Shown here: positions 1 through 5,362 of the stretch, one piece after another
Layout of the letters: each line of letters opens with the position of its first letter
How positions within the stretch are numbered: position 1 is the stretch's first letter
Source: an uncultured Lysobacteraceae bacterium
GTDB lineage: Bacteria; Pseudomonadota; Gammaproteobacteria; Xanthomonadales; Rhodanobacteraceae
Assembly: GCA_946480705.1 (NCBI GenBank)
Contig: CAMLLF010000064.1
Coordinates: 1 to 10,894 of the forward strand
Direction of reading: 5' to 3'
DNA length: 10,894 bases
Position numbers and translations under genes: made by a program
The notes under the pieces: generated by a model
Told to the model about the DNA's origin: nothing
The model's database searches: none
What the model saw: only the letters and a program-made list of their open reading frames with translations

Positions 1-1481
1 AAGACGTGCGCTGGCTCGGCTTCGCCTGGGACGAACTGCGCCACGCCTCCGACTACTTCGAGGTGTTCTATGCCTGCGCCGAGAAACTCATCAACGACGG
101 CAAGGCCTTCGTCTGCGATCTGTCGGCCGACGAAGTCCGCGCCTACCGCGGCACGCTGACCGAGCCCGGCCGCAACTCTCCGTTCCGCGACCGCGGCGTC
201 GAGGAAAATCTCGACCTGTTCCGCCGCATGCGCGCCGGCGAATTCCCCGACGGTTCGCGCACGGTGCGCGTCAAGATCGACATGAGCTCGGGCAACATCA
301 ACCTGCGCGATCCGGCGATCTACCGCATCCGCCACGTCGAGCATCAGAACACCGGCAATGCCTGGTGCATCTATCCGATGTACGACTACGCGCACTGCAT
401 CTCCGACGCGGTCGAAGGCATCACGCATTCGCTGTGCACGCTGGAATTCGAAGACCACCGCCCGCTCTACGACTGGTGCCTGCGCGAGATCGACCTGCCG
501 AACCACCCGGAACTCACTGCGTCGCTCGCCGCGCGCAACCTGAGCGCGCCCACGAGCCGTCCGCAGCAGATCGAATTCTCGCGCCTCAATCTCGACTTCA
601 CGGTCATGAGCAAGCGCAAGCTCATGGCGCTCGTCGACGACGGCCTTGTCGACGGCTGGAACGATCCGCGCATGCCGACGCTGTCGGGCGTGCGCCGCCG
701 CGGTTTTCCGGCGTCGGCGATCCGCCTGCTCTGCGAGCGCGTCGGCGTGACCAAGCAGAACAGCGTCATCGAATTCTCGGTGCTCGAGGGCTGCGTGCGC
801 GAAGAACTCGACGCGAACGCGGCGCGCCGCCTCGCCGTCATCGATCCGCTGAAGCTCGTCATCGACAACCTGCCGGTCGATCACGCGGAAATGCTGAGCT
901 TCTCCAATCATCCGAAGAACGAAGCGTTCGGCACGCGCAGCGTGCCGTTCTCGCGCGAACTCTGGATCGAGCGCGAAGACTTCATGGAAGTACCGCCGAA
1001 GGGCTTCCACCGCCTCGTGCCGGGCGGCGAAGTGCGTCTGCGCGGCGTCGGCATCGTCAAGTGCGAATCGCTCGACAAGGACGCCGACGGCACCGTCGTC
1101 GCCGTGCGCTGCACGCTCGACGCCGACACGCGTCCGGGCCTGCCGGGCGCGGACCGCAAGGTCAAGGGCACGATCCACTGGGTCAGCGCGGCGCACGCCG
1201 TCGCCGCCGAGATCCGTCTCTACGACCGTCTGTTCACTGTCGCCGATCCCGATGACGACAGCGACGGCAAGACCTATCGCGATCATCTGAACCCGGAGTC
1301 CAAGCGCACCGTGCAGGGCTGGCTCGAGCCGGCCGCGGCCGATGCGGCACCCGAGACCGCGTTCCAGTTCGAGCGTCTGGGCTTCTTCGTCGCCGACCGC
1401 CACGACCATGCCGCCGGCAGGCCCGTGTTCAATCGCGCGGTGACCCTGCGCGACTCCTGGGCCAAGGCCGGCAAGAACTGA
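1..1481 (+). CDS. glnS: glutaminyl-tRNA synthetase, 5'-truncated by the window
   Basis: Class I aminoacyl-tRNA synthetase that charges tRNA-Gln with glutamine in the cytosol. The reading frame is already open at base 3, so the GTG at base 6 is internal, not the start. By comparison with E. coli GlnS (about 554 aa), roughly 85 N-terminal residues, including the HIGH motif, lie outside the window. Visible family landmarks are WLGF at the left edge, YRGTLTEPGRNSPFRDR, the CIYPMYDYAHCISDAVEG block, THSLCTLEF, the KMSKS-type loop VMSKRK (bases about 603-620), DPRMPT, VIDPLKLVI, and the C-terminal anticodon-binding beta-barrels with KVKGTIHWVSAAHA and PVFNRAVTLRD. Between DLP and IEFSRLN (about bases 501-570) there are some 18 more residues than I recall in E. 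coli, as in Xanthomonas-type GlnS. The stop is a TGA at 1479-1481. Identification is very secure; the exact family of organism is inference. Confidence 0.97.
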   Translation, partial: DVRWLGFAWDELRHASDYFEVFYACAEKLINDGKAFVCDLSADEVRAYRGTLTEPGRNSPFRDRGVEENLDLFRRMRAGEFPDGSRTVRVKIDMSSGNINLRDPAIYRIRHVEHQNTGNAWCIYPMYDYAHCISDAVEGITHSLCTLEFEDHRPLYDWCLREIDLPNHPELTASLAARNLSAPTSRPQQIEFSRLNLDFTVMSKRKLMALVDDGLVDGWNDPRMPTLSGVRRRGFPASAIRLLCERVGVTKQNSVIEFSVLEGCVREELDANAARRLAVIDPLKLVIDNLPVDHAEMLSFSNHPKNEAFGTRSVPFSRELWIEREDFMEVPPKGFHRLVPGGEVRLRGVGIVKCESLDKDADGTVVAVRCTLDADTRPGLPGADRKVKGTIHWVSAAHAVAAEIRLYDRLFTVADPDDDSDGKTYRDHLNPESKRTVQGWLEPAAADAAPETAFQFERLGFFVADRHDHAAGRPVFNRAVTLRDSWAKAGKN

Positions 1482-1486
1482 GGAGG

Positions 1487-1507
1487 CGCCGCGCCGTGCG
1501 CGCGGCG
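1487..1507 (+). other. GC hairpin after glnS
   Basis: An 8-bp perfect stem (1487-1494 with 1500-1507) around a 5-nt loop lies six bases after the glnS stop. No T-run follows, so it is not a convincing intrinsic terminator. It sits just upstream of the ribosome binding site of the deaminase and might modulate readthrough. In DNA this GC-rich, stems of this size also arise by chance. Confidence 0.3.
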
Positions 1508-1530
1508 GCTTCGCATGACGGAGGAATCGC

Positions 1531-2091
1531 ATGCTGTACGTCCAGGTTCACCTGACCCTGCCCGCCTGGGTCCATGACGAGATCGATCCGGCCGCGCGCT
1601 TCGTCAGCGACGAGGACAAGGTCGCGCTCGCGATCCGCCTGTCGCAGCGCAATGTCGAATTGGACACCGGTGGACCATTCGGTGCCGCAGTGTTCGACGG
1701 CGACGGCCGCGTCGTCGCCGCCGGCGTCAACCGTGTCGTGCAGCACAATTGCTCGGTCGCCCATGCGGAGATGATGGCGTTCATGACCGCCCAGGCCCGC
1801 ACGCAGCGTTTCCGGCTCAACGACGACGGCCGCCGCTACAGCCTCGCGACGAGTGAACAGCCCTGCTGCCAATGCTACGGCGCGAGCGTCTGGGCCGGCA
1901 TCGACGAACTGCTGATCGGCGCGCGCAGCGAGGACGTCGAGGAACTCACCGAATTCGACGAAGGCCCGCTGCCGGCCGACTGGGTCGGTGAACTCGAGCG
2001 CCGGGGCATCGCCGTGCGCCGCGACATCCTGCGCGACGACGCCCGCCGCGCGCTTGCCGCGTACAGCGCGCGCGGCGGCTTGATGTATTGA
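1531..2091 (+). CDS. CMP/dCMP-type zinc-dependent deaminase (nucleobase or nucleoside deaminase)
   Basis: 186-aa protein of the cytidine/deoxycytidylate deaminase superfamily. These enzymes hydrolytically deaminate amino-purines or -pyrimidines using one zinc ion. The sequence shows the proton-shuttle and zinc motif HAE (H78, E80) and the second zinc motif PCCQC (C112 and C115), preceded by GGPFGAAVFDGDG at 47-59, which matches the substrate-loop region of guanine deaminases and TadA-like proteins. The residue before PC is Gln rather than the usual Glu (SEQPC), and a second Cys sits next to the first ligand. The protein is longer than TadA. A C-terminal extension (about 118-186) ends in a Tyr, as guanine deaminases often do, but the substrate cannot be settled from sequence alone. 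The start has a good GGAGG at 1520-1524. It follows glnS by 49 bp and may be co-transcribed. It is unlikely to be the essential tRNA adenosine deaminase. Confidence 0.88.
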   Translation: MLYVQVHLTLPAWVHDEIDPAARFVSDEDKVALAIRLSQRNVELDTGGPFGAAVFDGDGRVVAAGVNRVVQHNCSVAHAEMMAFMTAQARTQRFRLNDDGRRYSLATSEQPCCQCYGASVWAGIDELLIGARSEDVEELTEFDEGPLPADWVGELERRGIAVRRDILRDDARRALAAYSARGGLMY

Positions 2092-2138
2092 GGCACCAGG
2101 ACGCTCTCGCCGTGCATCGCCGCGAACGTCCCGCGTCA

Positions 2139-2162
2139 CGCTGTCGCCGGATCGCGGCAGCG
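2139..2162 (+). other. intergenic hairpin between deaminase and rlmM
   Basis: A 9-bp stem (2139-2147 with 2154-2162, one T-G wobble) closes a 6-nt loop in the 121-bp gap between the deaminase and rlmM. It is not followed by a T-run. It could be a weak or Rho-assisted termination structure. I see no recognisable promoter in the rest of the gap. Confidence 0.3.
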
Positions 2163-2212
2163 CACACCAACGCCGGCGCGCGTCGCCGCACGAAGGACCG
2201 GGAGATACCGCG

Positions 2213-3295
2213 ATGACCACGCCCCTGACCAGCGCACCGTTTGCCAGCGGCGTCGTCGTCTACTGCCGCGCGGGGTTCGAGAGCGAAGCCGCGCAGGAAC
2301 TCGACGCGACCGCGGCGCAGGCCGATGTCGCGGGTTTCGCGCGCACCGAGCGCAATGCGGGTTTCGCCGAATTCGTGCTGACCCAGCAGGGCGCGCCCGA
2401 CGCGCTGCTGCGCCTGCTCGGCTGGTCGCGCCTGATCTTCGCGCGCCAGTCGCTCGCCGTCGTCGGCCAGTTCAAGGCGCTGCCGCGCGAAGACCGCCTG
2501 ACGCCGCTGCTCGCCGCGCTGCCGCCGGGCTTTCGCGTCAGCGACGTCTGGGTGGAGACGCCCGACAGCGACGCCGCTAAACCGCTGACGGCGTTCTGCC
2601 GCAGCTTCAACAACGCGTTCGTGCAGCACCTGCGTCGCAGCGGTTCGCTCGATCCGGCCAGCCCATGGCGGCTGCATGCGCTGTTTCCGAGCGGCGAACG
2701 CTGCCTGCTCGCCCTCGCCCTCATCGATCACGCGGCGCCGTGGCCGCAGGGTATTCCGCGGCTCAAGTTTCCGCGCGAGGCGCCGAGCCGATCGACGCTG
2801 AAGCTCGACGAGGCGCTGCAGGTGCTGCTGAGCCCCGGCGAGCGCGAGCGCTGGTTCAAGCCCGGCATGAGCGCGGTCGATCTCGGCGCGTCGCCGGGCG
2901 GCTGGACCTGGCAGCTCGTACGCCGCGGCCTGCACGTGACCGCGGTCGACAACGGCCCGATGGACGACACGCTGATGGCCTCGGGCCTCGTCGCGCACAA
3001 GCGCGACGACGGCTTTCGCTTCCAGCCCCGGCAGCGCGTCGACTGGATGGTCTGCGACATGGTCGAACAGCCGCGCCGCGTCGCGGCGCGCATGGCCGAA
3101 TGGCTGGCCGCGGGCTGGTGCCACCGCAGCATCTTCAACCTCAAACTGCCCATGAAAAAGCGCTACGCCGAAGTGCAGCAGGCCTTCGACGCGATGCGCG
3201 CGGAAGTCGAAGCGGCCGGTCGCGGACTCGAGATCCGCGCCAAGCAGCTCTACCACGACCGCGAGGAAATCACGGTTTTCGCGCAGATCGTCTGA
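2213..3295 (+). CDS. rlmM: 23S rRNA 2'-O-ribose methyltransferase RlmM (C2498)
   Basis: 360 aa, the usual length for RlmM. The family methylates the 2'-OH of C2498 in the peptidyl-transferase region of 23S rRNA with S-adenosylmethionine, before 50S assembly. The N-terminal part (about 1-165) corresponds to the THUMP-containing region and starts with VVYCRAGFESEAAQEL. The C-terminal Rossmann methyltransferase has the SAM loop DLGASPGGW at 223-231. The residues matching the family's catalytic set are K197 (in STLKLDEA), D282 (CDMVEQP), K311 (NLKLPMKKRY) and a Glu in the final REEITVF strand (351/352). The ATG at 2213 has a GGGAG 8 nt upstream and places YCRAGFE near the N-terminus, as expected. 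The gene stands alone, with 121 bp before it and 169 bp after it. Assignment is secure. Confidence 0.96.
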   Translation: MTTPLTSAPFASGVVVYCRAGFESEAAQELDATAAQADVAGFARTERNAGFAEFVLTQQGAPDALLRLLGWSRLIFARQSLAVVGQFKALPREDRLTPLLAALPPGFRVSDVWVETPDSDAAKPLTAFCRSFNNAFVQHLRRSGSLDPASPWRLHALFPSGERCLLALALIDHAAPWPQGIPRLKFPREAPSRSTLKLDEALQVLLSPGERERWFKPGMSAVDLGASPGGWTWQLVRRGLHVTAVDNGPMDDTLMASGLVAHKRDDGFRFQPRQRVDWMVCDMVEQPRRVAARMAEWLAAGWCHRSIFNLKLPMKKRYAEVQQAFDAMRAEVEAAGRGLEIRAKQLYHDREEITVFAQIV

Positions 3296-3310
3296 CGGGC
3301 CCGACGGTGC

Positions 3311-3327
3311 CGCGGGCATCGCCCGCG
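3311..3327 (+). other. hairpin downstream of rlmM, possible weak terminator
   Basis: CGCGGGC and GCCCGCG form a perfect 7-bp stem with a 3-nt loop, 15 nt after the rlmM stop. Only scattered T residues follow (TGTTGC), so intrinsic termination would be weak. Its position right after a gene end and before a 138-bp stretch leading to the next start is what one expects of a 3'-end structure. Confidence 0.35.
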
Positions 3328-3373
3328 TGTTGCAGATCGCAATGCGGCCTCGGCGCGCACGCGCGTGCTGCAC

Positions 3374-3400
3374 GCCGGAATCGGCCGGGAAGGCCGGAAT
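3374..3400 (+). repeat. direct repeat GCCGGAAT x2 upstream of the small-gene pair
   Basis: Two identical 8-base copies, at 3374-3381 and 3393-3400, are separated by 11 bases (19-base period). They lie 65-91 nt upstream of the start of the 65-residue gene. The downstream flank is the least GC-rich part of the gap (TTTGCAGCATTTTGAAC, 3400-3416), where a promoter would be plausible, but I see no good -35/-10 pair. A tandem operator is possible. Chance is not excluded. Confidence 0.25.
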
Positions 3401-3464
3401 TTGCAGCATTTTGAACATGGCACGTGGATTGCGACGCCTGTCCCGACAGACGAGGAGCATTCCG

Positions 3465-3662
3465 ATGAGCCGCCATAGTGCGATCTGGTTCCACCGCCCC
3501 GTGACACCGGGCGATCCGACGCCGCAGCAACCCGGCGAAACGCCGCCGCCGACGCAGCCCGAACCGCCGACTCCGCCGCAAGGACCGCCGCCCGTGCGCG
3601 CCCTCGGCAAGCACGCGCCCGGACGCTACGACGTTCATGTGTTCGGCAACACGGCGGGCTGA
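3465..3662 (+). CDS. small proline-rich hypothetical protein (65 aa)
   Basis: Not a family I recognise. The chosen ATG at 3465 is preceded by GAGGAG at 3452-3457 with 7-nt spacing. The frame is open further upstream but has no better site. The 65 residues fall into three parts: a short N-terminus with an aromatic patch (SAIWFH), a Pro/Thr/Gln/Gly-rich stretch at about 12-43 that is nearly half proline with PxxP-like spacing, and a C-terminal piece (44-65) with KHAPGRYDVHVFGN. No signal peptide or membrane helix is visible. The proline-rich centre is probably disordered. The next gene starts 3 nt after its stop, so the two are almost certainly translated from one message and may act together. 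Reality is supported by the ribosome binding site and by the tight junction with a convincing downstream gene; function is unknown. Confidence 0.72.
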   Translation: MSRHSAIWFHRPVTPGDPTPQQPGETPPPTQPEPPTPPQGPPPVRALGKHAPGRYDVHVFGNTAG

Positions 3663-3665
3663 GCC

Positions 3666-3956
3666 ATGCCGATGCTGCGCCTGCAACTGACCGGCAACGA
3701 CGACGTCGCGATCGAACTGATCAATCTGCTCGCCGCGATCGAAGGTGTCGAGCACGTCGAGGAGATCGGCGACCTCATGCCGCACATGGACGACGAGGAT
3801 TCGAGTTCGGCCGGGCTGCCCGACGACGCGTCCGAAGGCATCCATCAGATCGAAGTCCGCATACCCAACGCGCTTGCGGGCGACCGCGTCCGCAGCGTCG
3901 CCGAAGCGCTCGCGCGCGAGCGCAACGCCGGCATCGAATACGACGACGATTTTTAG
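3666..3956 (+). CDS. small acidic hypothetical protein (96 aa), probable ferredoxin-like alpha/beta fold
   Basis: I do not recognise a named family. The predicted order of secondary structure is strand (LRLQL), helix (about 14-25), strand (VEHVEEIG), an acidic loop with DLMPHMDDEDSSSAGLPDD at about 36-54, strand (IHQIEVRIP), helix (about 69-86) and strand (GIEYDDDF). This beta-alpha-beta-beta-alpha-beta order resembles ACT or ferredoxin-like small domains; that is inference. It is strongly acidic, with a DDDF C-terminus, and has no cysteines, signal peptide or membrane segment. It starts 3 nt after the preceding stop with no clear ribosome binding site of its own, which suggests translational coupling to the proline-rich gene. 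The long, well-ordered pattern of hydrophobic residues argues for a real folded protein. Role unknown; the acidic loop could bind metal or a basic partner. Confidence 0.82.
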   Translation: MPMLRLQLTGNDDVAIELINLLAAIEGVEHVEEIGDLMPHMDDEDSSSAGLPDDASEGIHQIEVRIPNALAGDRVRSVAEALARERNAGIEYDDDF

Positions 3957-4008
3957 TGCGGCGAGCCGGCAAGTCGCCGGAACCGCCGCACGCGCGGGCG
4001 CCCCGCGC
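3956..4008 (+). other. two adjacent GC hairpins before the EF-hand gene
   Basis: The first structure (3956-3991) has an 8-bp outer stem (GTGCGGCG with CGCCGCAC), a small internal loop, and a 5-bp inner stem (CCGGC with GCCGG) closing a 5-nt loop. The second follows directly: a 7-bp stem (3992-3998 with 4002-4008) with a 3-nt loop. Together they occupy most of the 76-bp gap between the acidic protein and the EF-hand gene and end 12 nt before the GAGGA ribosome binding site. The T-run (3950-3954) precedes the hairpin, so this is not a standard plus-strand terminator. It might be an attenuator, an RNA-stability element, or a Rho-related 3' end. Confidence 0.4.
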
Positions 4009-4032
4009 CCCGCCATCGACGAGGACCGCACC

Positions 4033-4782
4033 ATGACAACTTCCCGTTTTCCACTCGTACTCATACTGCCGCTGACCCTCGCCGCCACGTTGGCCGCAGC
4101 GCAGACCACGGGCGGAAGTTCCGCTCCCGCGGGCTCCGCGCCGGCACCGGCGGCGCCTCCGGCCGCCGCACAGCCGGCCACCGCGCCGCCGCCGACGGCA
4201 TCGCGATCGGTGCCGTCGCCTGGTGGCGAGCCGCCGCCGACGGCGCAGCAGCTGCCGTCGAATTCGACGCCGGCCGCACCGTCGAGGCTGAGCACGCAGA
4301 GCACGCCGCAGAATTCCGCACCGGCCGCGCCGCCGGTCGGACTGCCGTCGAATCCTTCGGCGAACCAGGGCGTGCGCGATCCGAATGCGCCCGTTGCAAC
4401 GACCGCGCCGCCCGTGTCGCCAACCGCGCCGAACGCCACGATCGCGCCGAATCCGACCGTCGCCCCGAACACGGCGATCGCGCCGAATCCGGCGGTGAAT
4501 CCGAACACGGCGACGAGCACGACCGGCACGGCGACGCCCGACGTCACGCTGCCGACCGCGCCGCTGCCCGGCAGCGCGATTACCGGCACCCCGCAGCCGC
4601 GGCCGACGCGCAGCGAAAGCCTGACCGCGCTGGATCGCAATCGCGACAACTACATCTCGGCCGAAGAACTCGCCGGCAACACGCTCGCGCGTTCGGTCGT
4701 CGCCGACTGCGACACGGATCGCGACGGCAAGATCGCCAGCTACGAATACTCGTCCTGCGTCGCGAACAATCCGAATCGGTGA
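4033..4782 (+). CDS. secreted EF-hand calcium-binding protein with Pro/Ala/Thr-rich linker
   Basis: 249 aa from the ATG at 4033, which has GAGGA at 4021-4025 and directly yields a signal peptide. The open frame runs on upstream but gives no sensible protein. Residues 1-23 are a Sec signal (basic TSR, hydrophobic core, AAA-Q cleavage region). Residues 24 to about 195 are low-complexity Pro, Ala, Thr, Ser and Asn, with degenerate repeats of the type IAPNP/VAPNT at about 136-160, and are probably an extended wall- or periplasm-spanning linker. The C-terminus holds two EF-hand loops: residues 201-212 (D, N, D, Y, I, E at positions 1, 3, 5, 7, 8, 12) and 227-238 (DTDRDGKIASYE, fully canonical). 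Cys226 and Cys242 flank the second loop and could form a disulfide. It is likely a periplasmic or cell-surface calcium-binding protein. Precise role unknown. Confidence 0.85.
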   Translation: MTTSRFPLVLILPLTLAATLAAAQTTGGSSAPAGSAPAPAAPPAAAQPATAPPPTASRSVPSPGGEPPPTAQQLPSNSTPAAPSRLSTQSTPQNSAPAAPPVGLPSNPSANQGVRDPNAPVATTAPPVSPTAPNATIAPNPTVAPNTAIAPNPAVNPNTATSTTGTATPDVTLPTAPLPGSAITGTPQPRPTRSESLTALDRNRDNYISAEELAGNTLARSVVADCDTDRDGKIASYEYSSCVANNPNR

Positions 4783-4786
4783 CGTT

Positions 4787-4814
4787 CAACGGCGCAGCGC
4801 AAGCTGCGCCGTTG
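4787..4814. terminator. 12-bp hairpin between convergent genes, probable bidirectional terminator
   Basis: CAACGGCGCAGC (4787-4798) pairs perfectly with GCTGCGCCGTTG (4803-4814) around a GCAA loop, a stable GNRA tetraloop. It starts 5 nt after the EF-hand stop and ends 5 nt before the stop of the receiver gene on the other strand, exactly where a shared terminator should be. The T-tract is poor on both sides (TTGTCTCGT on the plus strand), so termination may rely on stem stability or Rho. This is the best stem in the window. Confidence 0.6.
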
Positions 4815-4819
4815 TCTCG

Positions 4820-5236
4820 TCAGGCGGCGATGCGCCGCTCGGGCCGCGCACGCATGAAGAATTCCACGCGATTCGTGTCGAGCGGCTTCGTCCAATGTTC
4901 ATCGAATCCGATCTGCAGCGAATAGGCCGCGTCGTCGGGCTCGCCCCAGCCCGTGACCGCGACGAGATACGCGTCGCAGCCGCGCGCGCGCAGCGCGCGG
5001 GCGACGGCGTGACCGTCGAAGCGGCCGAGCATGATGTCGAGAAACACGATGTCGGGACGTGCGGCGACCACCGCTTCGACGATGGCGTCGACGCTGTCGC
5101 CGGTGACGATGTCGGCCGAGTGTCCGATCATCCGAAGGAAGTCCGCAAGCATGTGCGCCGACGCGGCATTGTCGTCGACGACGACGACATGTCCGCCGCT
5201 CCACGGCGACGGTTCTTCGATGACGAGCTGCGGCAT
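4820..5236 (-). CDS. single-domain response regulator receiver (CheY-like)
   Basis: 138 aa. It is a complete phosphoacceptor receiver domain and nothing else. Visible residues are the acidic pair D21-D22 after VVVV, phosphoacceptor D67 in VFLDIML, T95 in VAVTGWG and K117 in WTKPLD. These are all the conserved positions for Mg2+-dependent phosphorylation. It has no DNA-binding or enzymatic output domain, so it probably acts by protein contact or as a phosphate shuttle or sink for a hybrid kinase. No histidine kinase lies in the window. The start at 5236 is chosen because AGGGAGAA (5249-5242 on the minus strand) lies 5 nt upstream. Earlier in-frame Met codons lack such a site. The short N-terminal extension before the first strand (MPQLVIEEPSPWSGG) is typical of receivers clipped from hybrid proteins. 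The gene is divergent from the exonuclease gene. Confidence 0.93.
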   Translation of the reverse strand: MPQLVIEEPSPWSGGHVVVVDDNAASAHMLADFLRMIGHSADIVTGDSVDAIVEAVVAARPDIVFLDIMLGRFDGHAVARALRARGCDAYLVAVTGWGEPDDAAYSLQIGFDEHWTKPLDTNRVEFFMRARPERRIAA

Positions 5237-5362
5237 GGATGTTCTCCCTGCATGAATCCGGTTGGTCATCTGAACAAACCGCGCGTAATGAAATGGCGAA
5301 GAATGCATTTCACGGATGAGCGCGCTGCATGACGCCGCGCGCATCGCGCTCGAGGAACAGCC
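5237..5362. promoter_or_regulatory. divergent intergenic region with a 7-bp inverted repeat
   Basis: These 126 bp separate the start codons of the minus-strand receiver and the plus-strand exonuclease, so promoters for both should be here or inside the coding ends. The segment 5252-5312 is noticeably richer in A/T than its surroundings. TGAAATG (5289-5295) and CATTTCA (5306-5312) form a perfect inverted repeat with a 10-nt spacer, nearly midway between the two starts, a plausible operator. I found no convincing sigma-70 hexamer pair on either strand. The ribosome binding sites are AGGGAGAA at 5242-5249 (minus strand) and GAGGAA at 5352-5357 (plus strand). Confidence 0.4.

Noticed and set aside
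365..1255. 296-residue plus-strand frame inside glnS
   Set aside because: It is a +1-type shadow of glnS, nearly all Arg/Ala/His, with no motif.
3401..3439. Possible sigma-70 promoter before the small-gene pair (TTGCAG or TTGAAC as -35)
   Set aside because: No acceptable -10 hexamer lies at 16-18 nt from either candidate; the region is only somewhat less GC-rich.
3327..3464. Longer 111-residue version of the proline-rich protein
   Set aside because: The added N-terminus is Arg-rich and unstructured, with no ribosome binding site at its start; the GAGGAG before 3465 fits the shorter form.
1946..3610. 554-residue open frame on the minus strand
   Set aside because: It is antisense to rlmM and parts of its neighbours, Arg/Ala-rich, with no recognisable domain; RlmM on the plus strand is certain.
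3745..4032. In-frame upstream extension of the EF-hand protein
   Set aside because: It overlaps the 96-residue gene in another frame and would bury the signal peptide. The ATG at 4033 has its own ribosome binding site and begins with that signal.
3270..4649. 459-residue Gly/Ala/Val-rich frame on the minus strand, resembling a repeat-rich surface protein
   Set aside because: Its low complexity is the complement of the Pro/Ala/Thr linker of the EF-hand protein. It crosses three plus-strand genes and no start signal was found.
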